This document shows, one piece after another, positions 29,218 to 37,498 of a DNA stretch of 48,696 nt. Source of the DNA: Gammaproteobacteria bacterium (GTDB lineage Bacteria; Pseudomonadota; Gammaproteobacteria; Chromatiales; Chromatiaceae); assembly GCA_024275295.1 (NCBI GenBank), contig JAJRZI010000086.1, positions 1 to 48,696 on the forward strand, written 5' to 3'. The notes below the pieces were generated by a model. It searched no databases and had not been told where the DNA came from. It saw only the letters and a list, made by a program, of their open reading frames with translations. A program made the translations under genes and the position numbers. The stretch's first letter is position 1. Every line of letters starts with the position of its first letter.

Positions 29218-29793
29218 ATGGCAAAAAACAGAATGACCATTCACACAGGCCACCGGCGCGCTCTTACTCCTTTAATCCTGGCTTTTCTGGCGGGGATCTT
29301 CTGCACCATCCTGCTCAACTCAGGCATGGGCTACACCAATAGTCTGGAATTCTGTACCTCCTGCCACTCCATGTCTTTTAATATGGAAGAGTATAAAAAG
29401 AGCATCCATTATAAAAACCCATCAGGGGTACGGGCTGAATGCCCGGATTGCCACGTTCCCAAGGCATTTGGCCCCATGCTGATGGCCAAGGCGATGGCAG
29501 CAAAAGATGTTGTCTACGAACTATTGGGCGGCATTAAAACCAAAGGGCAGTTTGAGCAACAGCGCTGGGAGATGGCCAATCACGTTTGGGATAAGATGCA
29601 GGCCACAGATTCCAGGACATGCCGCTCCTGCCATGCATTGGCGCAGATGGATCTTGCCGGGCAGGAGAAGATCGCCCGCAAGCGTCATACCAGTGCAGAG
29701 CAAGAGGGCAAGACCTGCATCGACTGTCATAAGGGCATTGCCCATGAGGAGCCGGAAGAACCCGATGAAGCAACGGAAGAGACTACGCAGTGA
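29218..29793 (+). CDS. NapC/NirT-type tetrahaem cytochrome c
   Basis: This membrane-anchored quinol (de)hydrogenase passes electrons between the quinone pool and periplasmic partners. It has one N-terminal membrane anchor (about residues 16-36) and four CXXCH sites (46-50, 75-79, 135-139, 167-171). A GAGGAGG site precedes ATG 29218. It has 191 aa with a charged Glu-rich tail. It overlaps the fccA-like gene by 4 nt, so the pair is coupled, and its partner is probably the FccAB-like complex and not a nitrate or nitrite reductase, none of which is seen. Confidence 0.88.
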   Translation: MAKNRMTIHTGHRRALTPLILAFLAGIFCTILLNSGMGYTNSLEFCTSCHSMSFNMEEYKKSIHYKNPSGVRAECPDCHVPKAFGPMLMAKAMAAKDVVYELLGGIKTKGQFEQQRWEMANHVWDKMQATDSRTCRSCHALAQMDLAGQEKIARKRHTSAEQEGKTCIDCHKGIAHEEPEEPDEATEETTQ

Positions 29794-30410
29794 AACCTGA
29801 CTATCACCAATATTGGCAACCAACTGTATTTATCATCGGGCTGATCTTCAGCACCCTCTCCGGCAACAGTAGCGCAGCCACTTCAGACAACAGCAACATT
29901 CGTCTGCTGGCCGGTGGCTGCAACATCTGTCACGGCCCGGATGGCATCAGTAGCGGCCCGGCAATTCCCAGCATTGCCGGCCTCTCTGGTGAATATCTAC
30001 GATCCACACTGGAGGGCTTTAAAAGCGGCGAGATACCCTCCACCAGCATGGGGCGTATTGTTAAGGCCTACAACAGCGATGAGTTGCAGGCCCTGGCGGC
30101 CCACTACAGCGGCAGACCCTTTATCAACGCCAGGCAGCCCTACAATCCAAAACAGGCCAAACGGGGTGAAAAGCTGCATGAGCAGTACTGCGAGAAGTGT
30201 CATGCCAGAGGTGGACAGTCAGTGGATGATGATGCCGGGCGTCTGGCCGGACAATGGCGACCCTATCTGATCTGGGCCTTGAAGGATTTTCGCTCTGGTC
30301 AACGCATTGCAGGCAAAAAGATGCAACAGCGGCTGGATAAACTCTACATCCGAAAAGGCAAGGCCGGCTTTAGCGCTCTGCTCCACTACTACGCCAGTCA
30401 GAAACAGTAA
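29790..30410 (+). CDS. fccA: Dihaem cytochrome c4-like subunit (FccA type)
   Basis: This is a dihaem c-type cytochrome whose partner is the flavoprotein after it. It has an N-terminal signal or anchor segment (about 12-30), haem sites CNICH (44-48) and CEKCH (134-138), and a Met in TSMGRIV that could be the first axial ligand. Two c4-like halves of about 100 aa are seen. It starts at GTG 29790, overlapping the NapC gene, and fccB follows after 2 nt. The FccA type takes electrons from sulfide oxidised by FccB. Confidence 0.85.
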   Translation: MKPDYHQYWQPTVFIIGLIFSTLSGNSSAATSDNSNIRLLAGGCNICHGPDGISSGPAIPSIAGLSGEYLRSTLEGFKSGEIPSTSMGRIVKAYNSDELQALAAHYSGRPFINARQPYNPKQAKRGEKLHEQYCEKCHARGGQSVDDDAGRLAGQWRPYLIWALKDFRSGQRIAGKKMQQRLDKLYIRKGKAGFSALLHYYASQKQ

Positions 30411-30412
30411 TC

Positions 30413-31699
30413 ATGACCATCACACGCAGAAGATTTATTAAAACACTGGGGGCAGCTTCAGCACTCTCGCTTGGCGGCACACCCTTTCTTGCCCTTGGCG
30501 CCAACAGGCAGATTGTGATCATTGGCGGCGGCATCGGTGGCACAACGGCCGCCCGGCAGATCCGTCTGATCGATCCCACGATAGATGTCACCCTGATTGA
30601 ACCCAAGCAGCACTATTACACCTGTTTCATGAGCAATGAGGTATTGTGTGGCAAACGCAAACTCAGCAGCATCCGCTTTGACTATACAGGGCTAAAAGCC
30701 CTCGACATCAATGTTATTCACGACAAGGCCACCCATATCACACCAAACAGACAGAAGATCACGACAAAAGGCGGCAAAACACTCTCTTACGACCGATGCA
30801 TCATCGCCCCGGGGATCGATTTCAAGTGGGAGAGTATTGATGGTTTTGATGAAAAAACAGCCCGAATATTCCCGCATGCCTGGCAGGCAGGCCAGCAGAC
30901 AGAGATCCTGCAAAAACAGCTGGGGAGCATGCCCAATGGGGGTACTGTCATCATCACCCCACCCTCTGGCCCGATGCGCGCACCACACGCACCTTATGAG
31001 CGGGCAAGTCAGATTGCACACTATCTAAAGCAACACAAATCCAGATCCAAGGTGCTTATATTTGATGCTAAAATAGCATTTCCACAGCAAGCCCTCTTCT
31101 TTCAGGCCTGGGAGAAACTGTTTGGGTATGGCACCCACAGCAGCCTGATCGAGTGGTATGGTGGCCCAGATTATGCGCTCATCAGACTGGATACTGCATC
31201 TCACACCATCATCACAGTGGCAGGAGACCGGCACACAGGCGACATCCTGAACATCATCCCCGCCCAACAGGCCGGTCACATTGCCGCTACTGCCGGCCTG
31301 ACCGATACCAGTGGCTGGTGCCCAGTTGATCTCCACACCTTTGAATCCACTCAACATAAAGGCATCCACATCATCGGGGACGCCTGTATCGCCAACCCGA
31401 TGCAAAAACTGGGCTCCGCCGCCAACAGTCAGGCCAAAGCCTGCGCTGCTGCTGTGACATCACTTCTTAATGGGCGGGCGCCAGGCCCAGCTGTTTTTAC
31501 TGATGTCGCCTACTCTACTATGGGAGAGGCATACACCTTTTCAACAGTTGGCACATACCGATTGGCAAAAGGGAGCAACAGCCTCACCCGGGTTGCCGGA
31601 GGGTCTACCCCCAGCGATGCTTCAGCAACACATTTAAAACGTGAAGCCGCCTATGCAGAGAGTTGGTTCAACAACCTGACCAAAGATACTTTTGGTTAA
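30413..31699 (+). CDS. fccB: Flavocytochrome c sulfide dehydrogenase flavoprotein-like subunit, missing one redox Cys
   Basis: FccB oxidises sulfide with FAD and an active-site disulfide. The protein has a Tat-like leader (RRRFIK at 5-10), FAD motif GGGIGG (38-43) and the YYTCFMSNEV segment. The usual redox pair lies in a PFRCPPGPYERASQ motif and in GWCPVD. Here the first motif is PMRAPHAPYERASQ (Ala190 where Cys is expected) and the second keeps Cys303. With one partner lost, the normal disulfide cannot form, so the chemistry must differ or the enzyme may be altered in function. It has 428 aa. It is co-encoded with fccA and the NapC-type gene. Confidence 0.85.
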   Translation: MTITRRRFIKTLGAASALSLGGTPFLALGANRQIVIIGGGIGGTTAARQIRLIDPTIDVTLIEPKQHYYTCFMSNEVLCGKRKLSSIRFDYTGLKALDINVIHDKATHITPNRQKITTKGGKTLSYDRCIIAPGIDFKWESIDGFDEKTARIFPHAWQAGQQTEILQKQLGSMPNGGTVIITPPSGPMRAPHAPYERASQIAHYLKQHKSRSKVLIFDAKIAFPQQALFFQAWEKLFGYGTHSSLIEWYGGPDYALIRLDTASHTIITVAGDRHTGDILNIIPAQQAGHIAATAGLTDTSGWCPVDLHTFESTQHKGIHIIGDACIANPMQKLGSAANSQAKACAAAVTSLLNGRAPGPAVFTDVAYSTMGEAYTFSTVGTYRLAKGSNSLTRVAGGSTPSDASATHLKREAAYAESWFNNLTKDTFG

Positions 31700-31729
31700 C
31701 CTACTGCCCCACAATCCTCTTTCCTCATG

Positions 31730-31735
31730 TATAAT
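31730..31735 (+). promoter_or_regulatory. Possible -10 element before ccmA
   Basis: A perfect TATAAT lies 35 bp before the ccmA start. I see no convincing -35 at the right spacing, so only the -10 box is marked. Confidence 0.35.
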
Positions 31736-31770
31736 CGTCGACTTTTGTCGGCTGAATATTACAGAATCAG

Positions 31771-32406
31771 ATGCTGGAGATAACCAACCTCGCCTGTTCA
31801 CGCGGGGATCGCCAACTGTTTACAGGACTGAACTTCTCGCTGGAGCCGGGATCTCTTCTCTATGTGGAGGGGCGAAACGGCACCGGGAAGAGCACGCTTT
31901 TACGCACAATTTGTGGGCTTTTCCTGGCCGACAGTGGTGAGATACTCTGGAATGGCGAAAGCACCCAGTCACTGGCCGAAGACTACACCAAAGAGGTGGT
32001 CTACCTTGGTCACCATAATGGCATAAAAGATGACCTGACCGGCCTGGAGAATCTGCGCATCTCAACCGTTCTGGACGGTGATGATGTCACAGAGGATCAG
32101 ATCTGGAATGCCCTGAAAAAGATGGGACTAAAAGGCTTTGAGGATCTACCCACAAAGGTACTCTCCCAAGGACAGAAACGGCGCGTAGCCTTGGCCCGTC
32201 TGTTATTGAACAGCTCCAAATTATGGATTTTGGATGAACCCTTTACCGCCCTGGATGTGGCGGCCGTCGATCTGCTGCAATCTGTTATTGCTGAGCATAT
32301 TAATGATGGCGGCATAGTCATACTGACCACGCACCAAGAGGTGGCGCTGACCTCTGGCCAGATTCAACGGCTTGAGTTAGGTAAGAAAAAAAACAAAAAT
32401 GTTTAA
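31771..32406 (+). CDS. ccmA: Haem exporter ATP-binding protein CcmA
   Basis: This is the ATPase of the system I cytochrome c maturation complex, which releases holo-CcmE. It has Walker A GRNGTGKST (about 34-42), signature LSQGQKRR, Walker B LWILDEPF and the switch His region. At 211 aa it has the usual short length of CcmA. It overlaps ccmB by 8 nt and starts the nine-gene ccm operon. Confidence 0.95.
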   Translation: MLEITNLACSRGDRQLFTGLNFSLEPGSLLYVEGRNGTGKSTLLRTICGLFLADSGEILWNGESTQSLAEDYTKEVVYLGHHNGIKDDLTGLENLRISTVLDGDDVTEDQIWNALKKMGLKGFEDLPTKVLSQGQKRRVALARLLLNSSKLWILDEPFTALDVAAVDLLQSVIAEHINDGGIVILTTHQEVALTSGQIQRLELGKKKNKNV

Positions 32407-33070
32407 GACCTTCCGCTGCATTGTAATGCGTGATCTGACCCTGGCCATGCGCCGGCGTACAGATGTGTTGACTACACTGTTTTTCTTTATCATTGTGGTC
32501 AGCCTGTTCCCTTTGGGCGCAGGCACTGAAAAAATAATTCTGCAGAAGATCGCCCCCGGTGTTGCCTGGGTTGCCGCCCTGCTGGCATCGATGCTGGCAC
32601 TGGAACGACTGTTTGCCAGTGATTTTGCAGACGGCACTTTGGAGCAGATGCTGCTCACACCACAGCCTATGTTCATTTTGGTGCTGGGCAAGGTATTCGC
32701 CCACTGGCTGTTGACGGGATTACCCCTGGTATTTATCGCACCACTGGTTGGCCTGCAATACTACCTGCCCAACGAGGCTGTCGGCACCATGATGCTGGCA
32801 CTCTTGATCGGGACACCTGTTTTAAGCCTGGTTGGAGCCATTGGTGCCGCTTTAACACTGGGACTGCGTGGCGGCGGCATCCTGCTGTCACTATTGATAT
32901 TGCCGCTCTATATCCCGATCATGATATACGGTGCAGGCGTAGTCTCTGCCAGCGCAATGGGGACTACCGACCTACAAGCCTACTTTTCAATATTGTCAGG
33001 CTTTTTGATATTGGCCCTTGTACTGTCACCCATAGCAACAGCAGCGGCACTGCGTATTTCAGTCGAATAG
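32399..33070 (+). CDS. ccmB: Haem exporter membrane protein CcmB
   Basis: This membrane partner of CcmA has about six hydrophobic segments over 223 aa, and an RRRTDVLTTLFFFI-type N-terminus typical of the family. It ends with TAG, a normal terminator here. The gap to ccmC is 17 bp. Confidence 0.94.
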   Translation: MFKTFRCIVMRDLTLAMRRRTDVLTTLFFFIIVVSLFPLGAGTEKIILQKIAPGVAWVAALLASMLALERLFASDFADGTLEQMLLTPQPMFILVLGKVFAHWLLTGLPLVFIAPLVGLQYYLPNEAVGTMMLALLIGTPVLSLVGAIGAALTLGLRGGGILLSLLILPLYIPIMIYGAGVVSASAMGTTDLQAYFSILSGFLILALVLSPIATAAALRISVE

Positions 33071-33087
33071 AGACGAGAGAAAAACTT

Positions 33088-33846
33088 GTGAGCATAAACT
33101 GGTTCAAGTATTCATCACCAACAACCTTCTACCCACTTGCTGGAAAGATGATCCCTTTCTTTGGCTGGCTAACCGCCATCCTGGCAATAGGTGGACTCTA
33201 CTGGGGCTTCTTTGAAACCCCTGATACCCTCAGTGATCAGAAGCAGTACTACCGCATCATCTACATCCATGTAGGTGCCGCCTGGATGTCCATGTGGCTC
33301 TATATAATGATGGCTGCCTGGGCATTGGCCGGATTGGTGTTTCAAACCCGCCTCTCTTTCATGATCGCAAGCGCCATTGCACCAACAGGTGCCATCGCTA
33401 CCTTTTTGGCACTCTGGACCGGGGCTTTCTGGGGCAAGACCAGCTGGGGAACCTGGTGGGACTGGGATCCACGCATGACCTCAGAACTGATCCTGCTGTT
33501 CCTCTATATGGGTTATATGGCACTTCAGTCCGCCATTGACGATCCCCGCCGGGCAGACCGCGCCGCCGCACTGCTCGCCCTTGTCGGCCTGGTCTGTGTC
33601 CCCATTATCTTTTGGTCCATCAACTGCCCTAATCCCAACGAGTGTGCTGCCCTGCACCAGACATCCAAACCCGGTGGTGGCAATATGGATCCCAATATCC
33701 TAATCGCTATGCTGGTTGTGGCACTTGCCTTTTGGATGTACGCCTTTGTCGCCATCCTGATGCGCGTGCGCAATATCATCCTGGAGCGCGAACGCCATAC
33801 CACCTGGGTCAACGAGCTGAACAAGCTGCTGGAGGAGAACAAATGA
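33088..33846 (+). CDS. ccmC: Haem lyase/transporter CcmC
   Basis: CcmC loads haem onto CcmE. It carries the WWD tryptophan-rich motif (WGTWWDWDPRMTSELIL) between membrane segments. It has 252 aa and six hydrophobic segments. It starts at GTG 33088. Its stop overlaps the ccmD ATG. Confidence 0.94.
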   Translation: MSINWFKYSSPTTFYPLAGKMIPFFGWLTAILAIGGLYWGFFETPDTLSDQKQYYRIIYIHVGAAWMSMWLYIMMAAWALAGLVFQTRLSFMIASAIAPTGAIATFLALWTGAFWGKTSWGTWWDWDPRMTSELILLFLYMGYMALQSAIDDPRRADRAAALLALVGLVCVPIIFWSINCPNPNECAALHQTSKPGGGNMDPNILIAMLVVALAFWMYAFVAILMRVRNIILERERHTTWVNELNKLLEENK

Positions 33847-34022
33847 GCGCTATTTCTGAATTTTTCCACGCCGGCGGCTACGGATTCTATATCTGGGGCT
33901 CGTATGGCATGGCCATCCTTTTAATGGCCGGTGAGCTGATTGCTGTCAAACAACAATATCGAACTATCCTGAAACGCCTGAGTCGAATGGCACGAATAAA
34001 TGCCGCTGAGGAAGATGAATGA
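33843..34022 (+). CDS. ccmD: Haem exporter protein CcmD
   Basis: This small protein of 59 aa has one membrane segment (GFYIWGSYGMAILLMAGELI) followed by a basic tail. CcmD stabilises the CcmABC-holo-CcmE complex. ATG 33843 lies within the ATGA of the ccmC stop, and its own TGA overlaps ccmE. Confidence 0.88.
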   Translation: MSAISEFFHAGGYGFYIWGSYGMAILLMAGELIAVKQQYRTILKRLSRMARINAAEEDE

Positions 34023-34477
34023 AACCAAGACAGAAACGCATTGTATTTGCCGTTATTGCAGTTATTGCCATTGGCATTGCTGCGAAGCTGATCATTGCAT
34101 CAATAGATAAAGGCTCATCCTATTTCTACAGCCCAAAGAAAGTGCTAGCGGGTGAAGCCCCTAAAGATCAGGTCTTTCGAATTGGCGGGCTGGTTAAAGT
34201 GGGTTCTATGCATCGCCTTGGCAAGACCCTGACCGTTGAATTCATCATCACAGATAATGTGTCTGCTGAAGTTACAACCCACTACACCGGCATACTCCCG
34301 GATCTTTTTAAAGAGGGTCAAGGTGTTGTAGCCAAGGGACGACTGGGGGATGACGGCATTTTTAAGGCCGAAGAGGTATTGGCCAAACACGATGAAAAAT
34401 ATCTGGCGCCCGAAGTAAAAGATGCACTCGAAGAGGCACACAACGAAGCCACAAACAAGAAGGAGAATACCCAGTGA
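34019..34477 (+). CDS. ccmE: Haem chaperone CcmE
   Basis: CcmE is a periplasmic haem carrier with an N-terminal membrane anchor (about 9-27). Haem is bound covalently at His124 in LAKHDEKY, with Tyr128 as a ligand. It has 152 aa. It overlaps ccmD and ccmF by 4 nt each. Confidence 0.95.
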   Translation: MKPRQKRIVFAVIAVIAIGIAAKLIIASIDKGSSYFYSPKKVLAGEAPKDQVFRIGGLVKVGSMHRLGKTLTVEFIITDNVSAEVTTHYTGILPDLFKEGQGVVAKGRLGDDGIFKAEEVLAKHDEKYLAPEVKDALEEAHNEATNKKENTQ

Positions 34478-36474
34478 TCCCAGAAATTGGCCATTTTGCC
34501 CTGGTTCTGGCCATGTGCCTTGCCATTGCACAGGCAATCTTCCCGCTTGTGGGCACCATGAATAACACCCCATCCTGGGCAGGACTGGCACGGCCACTGG
34601 CCTGGGGGCAGGCACTATTCCTTACCATAGCCTTCGGTGCCCTCACTTATGCCTTCCTGGTTGACGACTTCTCGGTCAGATATGTCGCAGCCAACTCCAA
34701 TACACTGCTGCCCACTGTCTATAAAATCTCTGCAGTTTGGGGTGCACATGAGGGATCACTCCTATTATGGGCCTTTTTCCTGGGCATCTGGAGTGCTGCA
34801 ATCGCCATCCTCAGTAAAAGTCTGACACAAGAGGTTGTATCACGTGTATTAGCCGTGATGGGCATGATCAACGCCGGCTTTGTCTCATTCATGCTCTTTA
34901 CCTCCAACCCATTTGAACGCCTGTTTCGGATACCTGCTGAAGGACGGGATCTCAATCCACTACTACAGGATGTTGGACTGGCACTTCACCCCCCCACGCT
35001 CTACCTGGGCTACGTGGGTTTCTCCGTGGCCTTTGGCTTTGCCATCGCCGCCCTGATTGGCGGTCGGCTTGATGCCTCCTGGGCACGTTGGTCTCGCCCC
35101 TGGACCACGGCAGCCTGGGTCTGGTTGACACTGGGCATCACTATCGGAAGCTGGTGGGCCTACTACGAACTGGGCTGGGGCGGCTGGTGGTTCTGGGATC
35201 CGGTTGAAAATGCATCCTTCATGCCCTGGATTGCCGGTACTGCACTGATGCATTCACTGGCAGTAACAGAGAAACGTGGTGCATTCAGAAGCTGGACATT
35301 GATGCTTGCCATACTGGCCTTCTCACTCTGTCTGCTGGGCACCTTTCTGGTTCGTTCCGGTGTATTAACCTCTGTGCATGCTTTTGCAGCTGACCCCGCA
35401 CGCGGCATATTCATTCTGATCTTTCTGTTAATCGTTATCGGTGGCTCACTCGCCCTTTACGCTTGGCGTGCACCCTCCATTTTTAGCGGTGGCCGTTTTG
35501 ACCTTGTCTCACGTGAGTCATTCCTGCTGGGCAACAACCTGCTACTGACCGTATTCACCTTTCTGGTTCTATTCGGCACCCTGGCACCGCTGGTCTATGA
35601 CGCCCTGGAGTGGGGCAAGATCTCGGTTGGATTCCCCTGGTTCAACAAGATGTTTCTGATGGTAACCCCTTTCCTGGCGGTATTGATCGGCTTCGGTCCA
35701 CTGATGCGATGGAAGCGCACTGACCCTGCATGGCTCATGAAAAAGCTACGTATCGCCATGATCATCAGTGTCATCATTGGACTCATCGCATTTATACCTT
35801 CGATATCAAAAGGCTCCCTGCTTGTTCCTCTGGGCATGTTCCTGGTGGCCTGGGTCATTACCTCACATATCACGGCTATCATTGACCGCCTGAAACATAA
35901 GCAAGGTATCAGTCACTTTTTTGCTGATATAGCGGGCAAAGGGCGCAGCTACTACGGCATGGTACTTGCCCATTTGGGTGTTGCCATGTTCATACTTGGC
36001 GCCACTATGGTCTCCCATCATGGCGTGGATAAAGACCTGCGCATGTCCCCCGGTGAAAGTGCTGAGATCAGCGCCTACCGCTTTCAATTCAATGGCGTTG
36101 TCCGAACCCCTGGCCCTAACTACACAGCCAACCAGGGTAAGTTCACCATTTTTCTGGATGACAAAGAGGTCGCCGTGTTAGAACCACAAAAGCGCACCTA
36201 TTTTGCACAAGGACGACCGATGACCGAGGCGGCCATCGACTGGGGGCTTACACGTGACCTCTATGTCTCACTGGGTGAAGACCTGGGTGATGGCGACTGG
36301 AGCATGCGCCTCTACTACAAACCTTTTGTACGTTGGATCTGGCTTGGCGGGCTGGCTATGGCCTTAGGCGGCGTTCTCTGCATCTCTGACCGTCGCTACC
36401 GAACCAAAAAACAGAAAAACCAACAGTTGGCACAGTCAGATGCCGCTAACACCTTGGCTACGGAGAACAGTTAA
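34474..36474 (+). CDS. ccmF: Cytochrome c haem lyase subunit CcmF
   Basis: CcmF is a large membrane protein (666 aa) that attaches haem to apocytochromes. The WWD domain reads WGGWWFWDPVENASFMPW, and many hydrophobic segments surround it. The length is normal. Its stop overlaps the ccmG ATG by one base. Confidence 0.96.
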   Translation: MIPEIGHFALVLAMCLAIAQAIFPLVGTMNNTPSWAGLARPLAWGQALFLTIAFGALTYAFLVDDFSVRYVAANSNTLLPTVYKISAVWGAHEGSLLLWAFFLGIWSAAIAILSKSLTQEVVSRVLAVMGMINAGFVSFMLFTSNPFERLFRIPAEGRDLNPLLQDVGLALHPPTLYLGYVGFSVAFGFAIAALIGGRLDASWARWSRPWTTAAWVWLTLGITIGSWWAYYELGWGGWWFWDPVENASFMPWIAGTALMHSLAVTEKRGAFRSWTLMLAILAFSLCLLGTFLVRSGVLTSVHAFAADPARGIFILIFLLIVIGGSLALYAWRAPSIFSGGRFDLVSRESFLLGNNLLLTVFTFLVLFGTLAPLVYDALEWGKISVGFPWFNKMFLMVTPFLAVLIGFGPLMRWKRTDPAWLMKKLRIAMIISVIIGLIAFIPSISKGSLLVPLGMFLVAWVITSHITAIIDRLKHKQGISHFFADIAGKGRSYYGMVLAHLGVAMFILGATMVSHHGVDKDLRMSPGESAEISAYRFQFNGVVRTPGPNYTANQGKFTIFLDDKEVAVLEPQKRTYFAQGRPMTEAAIDWGLTRDLYVSLGEDLGDGDWSMRLYYKPFVRWIWLGGLAMALGGVLCISDRRYRTKKQKNQQLAQSDAANTLATENS

Positions 36475-37016
36475 TGTCCGGTCGCACACGTTTCCTGATA
36501 CCGCTATTCATTTTTCTCATTATGGCAGGCTTTCTGCTCAAGGGTCTGTTCATGGATCCACGCCATATACCCTCGGTGCTGATCAACAAGCCAGCCGCTG
36601 AGTTCAACCTGCCGACCCTGTATAACCCTGAGAAATTCATCAGCAAAGCGGACATGAAGGGAAAGATCTGGATGCTGAATGTCTGGGCCTCCTGGTGTTC
36701 TGCCTGCCGGGCAGAACATCAGGTACTCAATGCAATAGCAGGCATGGGTATCGTGGATATTATCGGACTCGACTACAAAGATGAGGCTGCTGATGGCAAA
36801 AGATGGCTACAGCAACTGGGCAACCCTTACAAAGAGGTTCTGGTCGATAAAAGTGGCCGTACCGGCATCGACTTTGGAGTATACGGCGTACCTGAGAGCT
36901 TCCTTATAGATGGTGACGGGGTCATCCGTCATAAATTTACCGGCCCCATCTACTACCCGGATATCAAAGGGGTGCTGATACCCAAACTTAAAGAGATCAG
37001 GGGTGAAGGCAAATGA
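36474..37016 (+). CDS. ccmG: Thiol:disulfide interchange protein CcmG (DsbE)
   Basis: CcmG is a membrane-anchored thioredoxin that reduces apocytochrome cysteines. The N-terminal anchor is residues 5-25. The active site is WCSAC (in WASWCSACRAEHQ), and GVYGVPESFLID carries the cis-Pro. It has 180 aa. It overlaps ccmH by 4 nt. Confidence 0.95.
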   Translation: MSGRTRFLIPLFIFLIMAGFLLKGLFMDPRHIPSVLINKPAAEFNLPTLYNPEKFISKADMKGKIWMLNVWASWCSACRAEHQVLNAIAGMGIVDIIGLDYKDEAADGKRWLQQLGNPYKEVLVDKSGRTGIDFGVYGVPESFLIDGDGVIRHKFTGPIYYPDIKGVLIPKLKEIRGEGK

Positions 37017-37498
37017 AGATACTCAAGACAGCAGTCTTCCTTGGGCTGTTTCTCATGTCCGGCTTTGCCGGCGCTACCGCCCTCTCCTCATACAGCTTTA
37101 AGGATAAGGCTGAGGAGCAGGCCTTCCGTGAGTTAACCGCCAAGATTCGCTGTCTGGTCTGCCAAAATCAATCCCTTGCAGACTCTGATGCCGATCTTGC
37201 AAGCGATCTGCGCAGAGAGATCTACGCCCTCTGGAAAGAACAAAAATCAGAAGATGAGATCCTTGATTTTCTGGTATCACGCTATGGTGATTTTGTACTC
37301 TACGACCCTCCATTCAAACCCTCTACCTACATCCTGTGGTTTGGCCCATTCTTCTTGCTCATTATTGGTGGCTACGTGCTCTCACGCGCACTGAAAAGCA
37401 AAACCAAAGACAAAGAGGTAGAGCTGACTGAAGAGGATCAACAACGCCTGAAAGCCCTGCTGGAAGATGACAACGATAACCGGGAAACAACCAAATGA
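37013..37498 (+). CDS. ccmH: Cytochrome c maturation protein CcmH
   Basis: CcmH is an apocytochrome thioreductase with a signal peptide (to about residue 21), the redox motif RCLVCQNQS, and a C-terminal membrane segment. It has 161 aa. The TPR part (CcmI) is a separate gene. It overlaps ccmI by 4 nt. Confidence 0.94.
   Translation: MKILKTAVFLGLFLMSGFAGATALSSYSFKDKAEEQAFRELTAKIRCLVCQNQSLADSDADLASDLRREIYALWKEQKSEDEILDFLVSRYGDFVLYDPPFKPSTYILWFGPFFLLIIGGYVLSRALKSKTKDKEVELTEEDQQRLKALLEDDNDNRETTK

Noticed and set aside
29218-29793. Nitrate or nitrite reductase electron donor (NapC/NrfH proper)
   Set aside because: No napA, nrfA or related gene is in the window; the overlap with fccA points to that partner.
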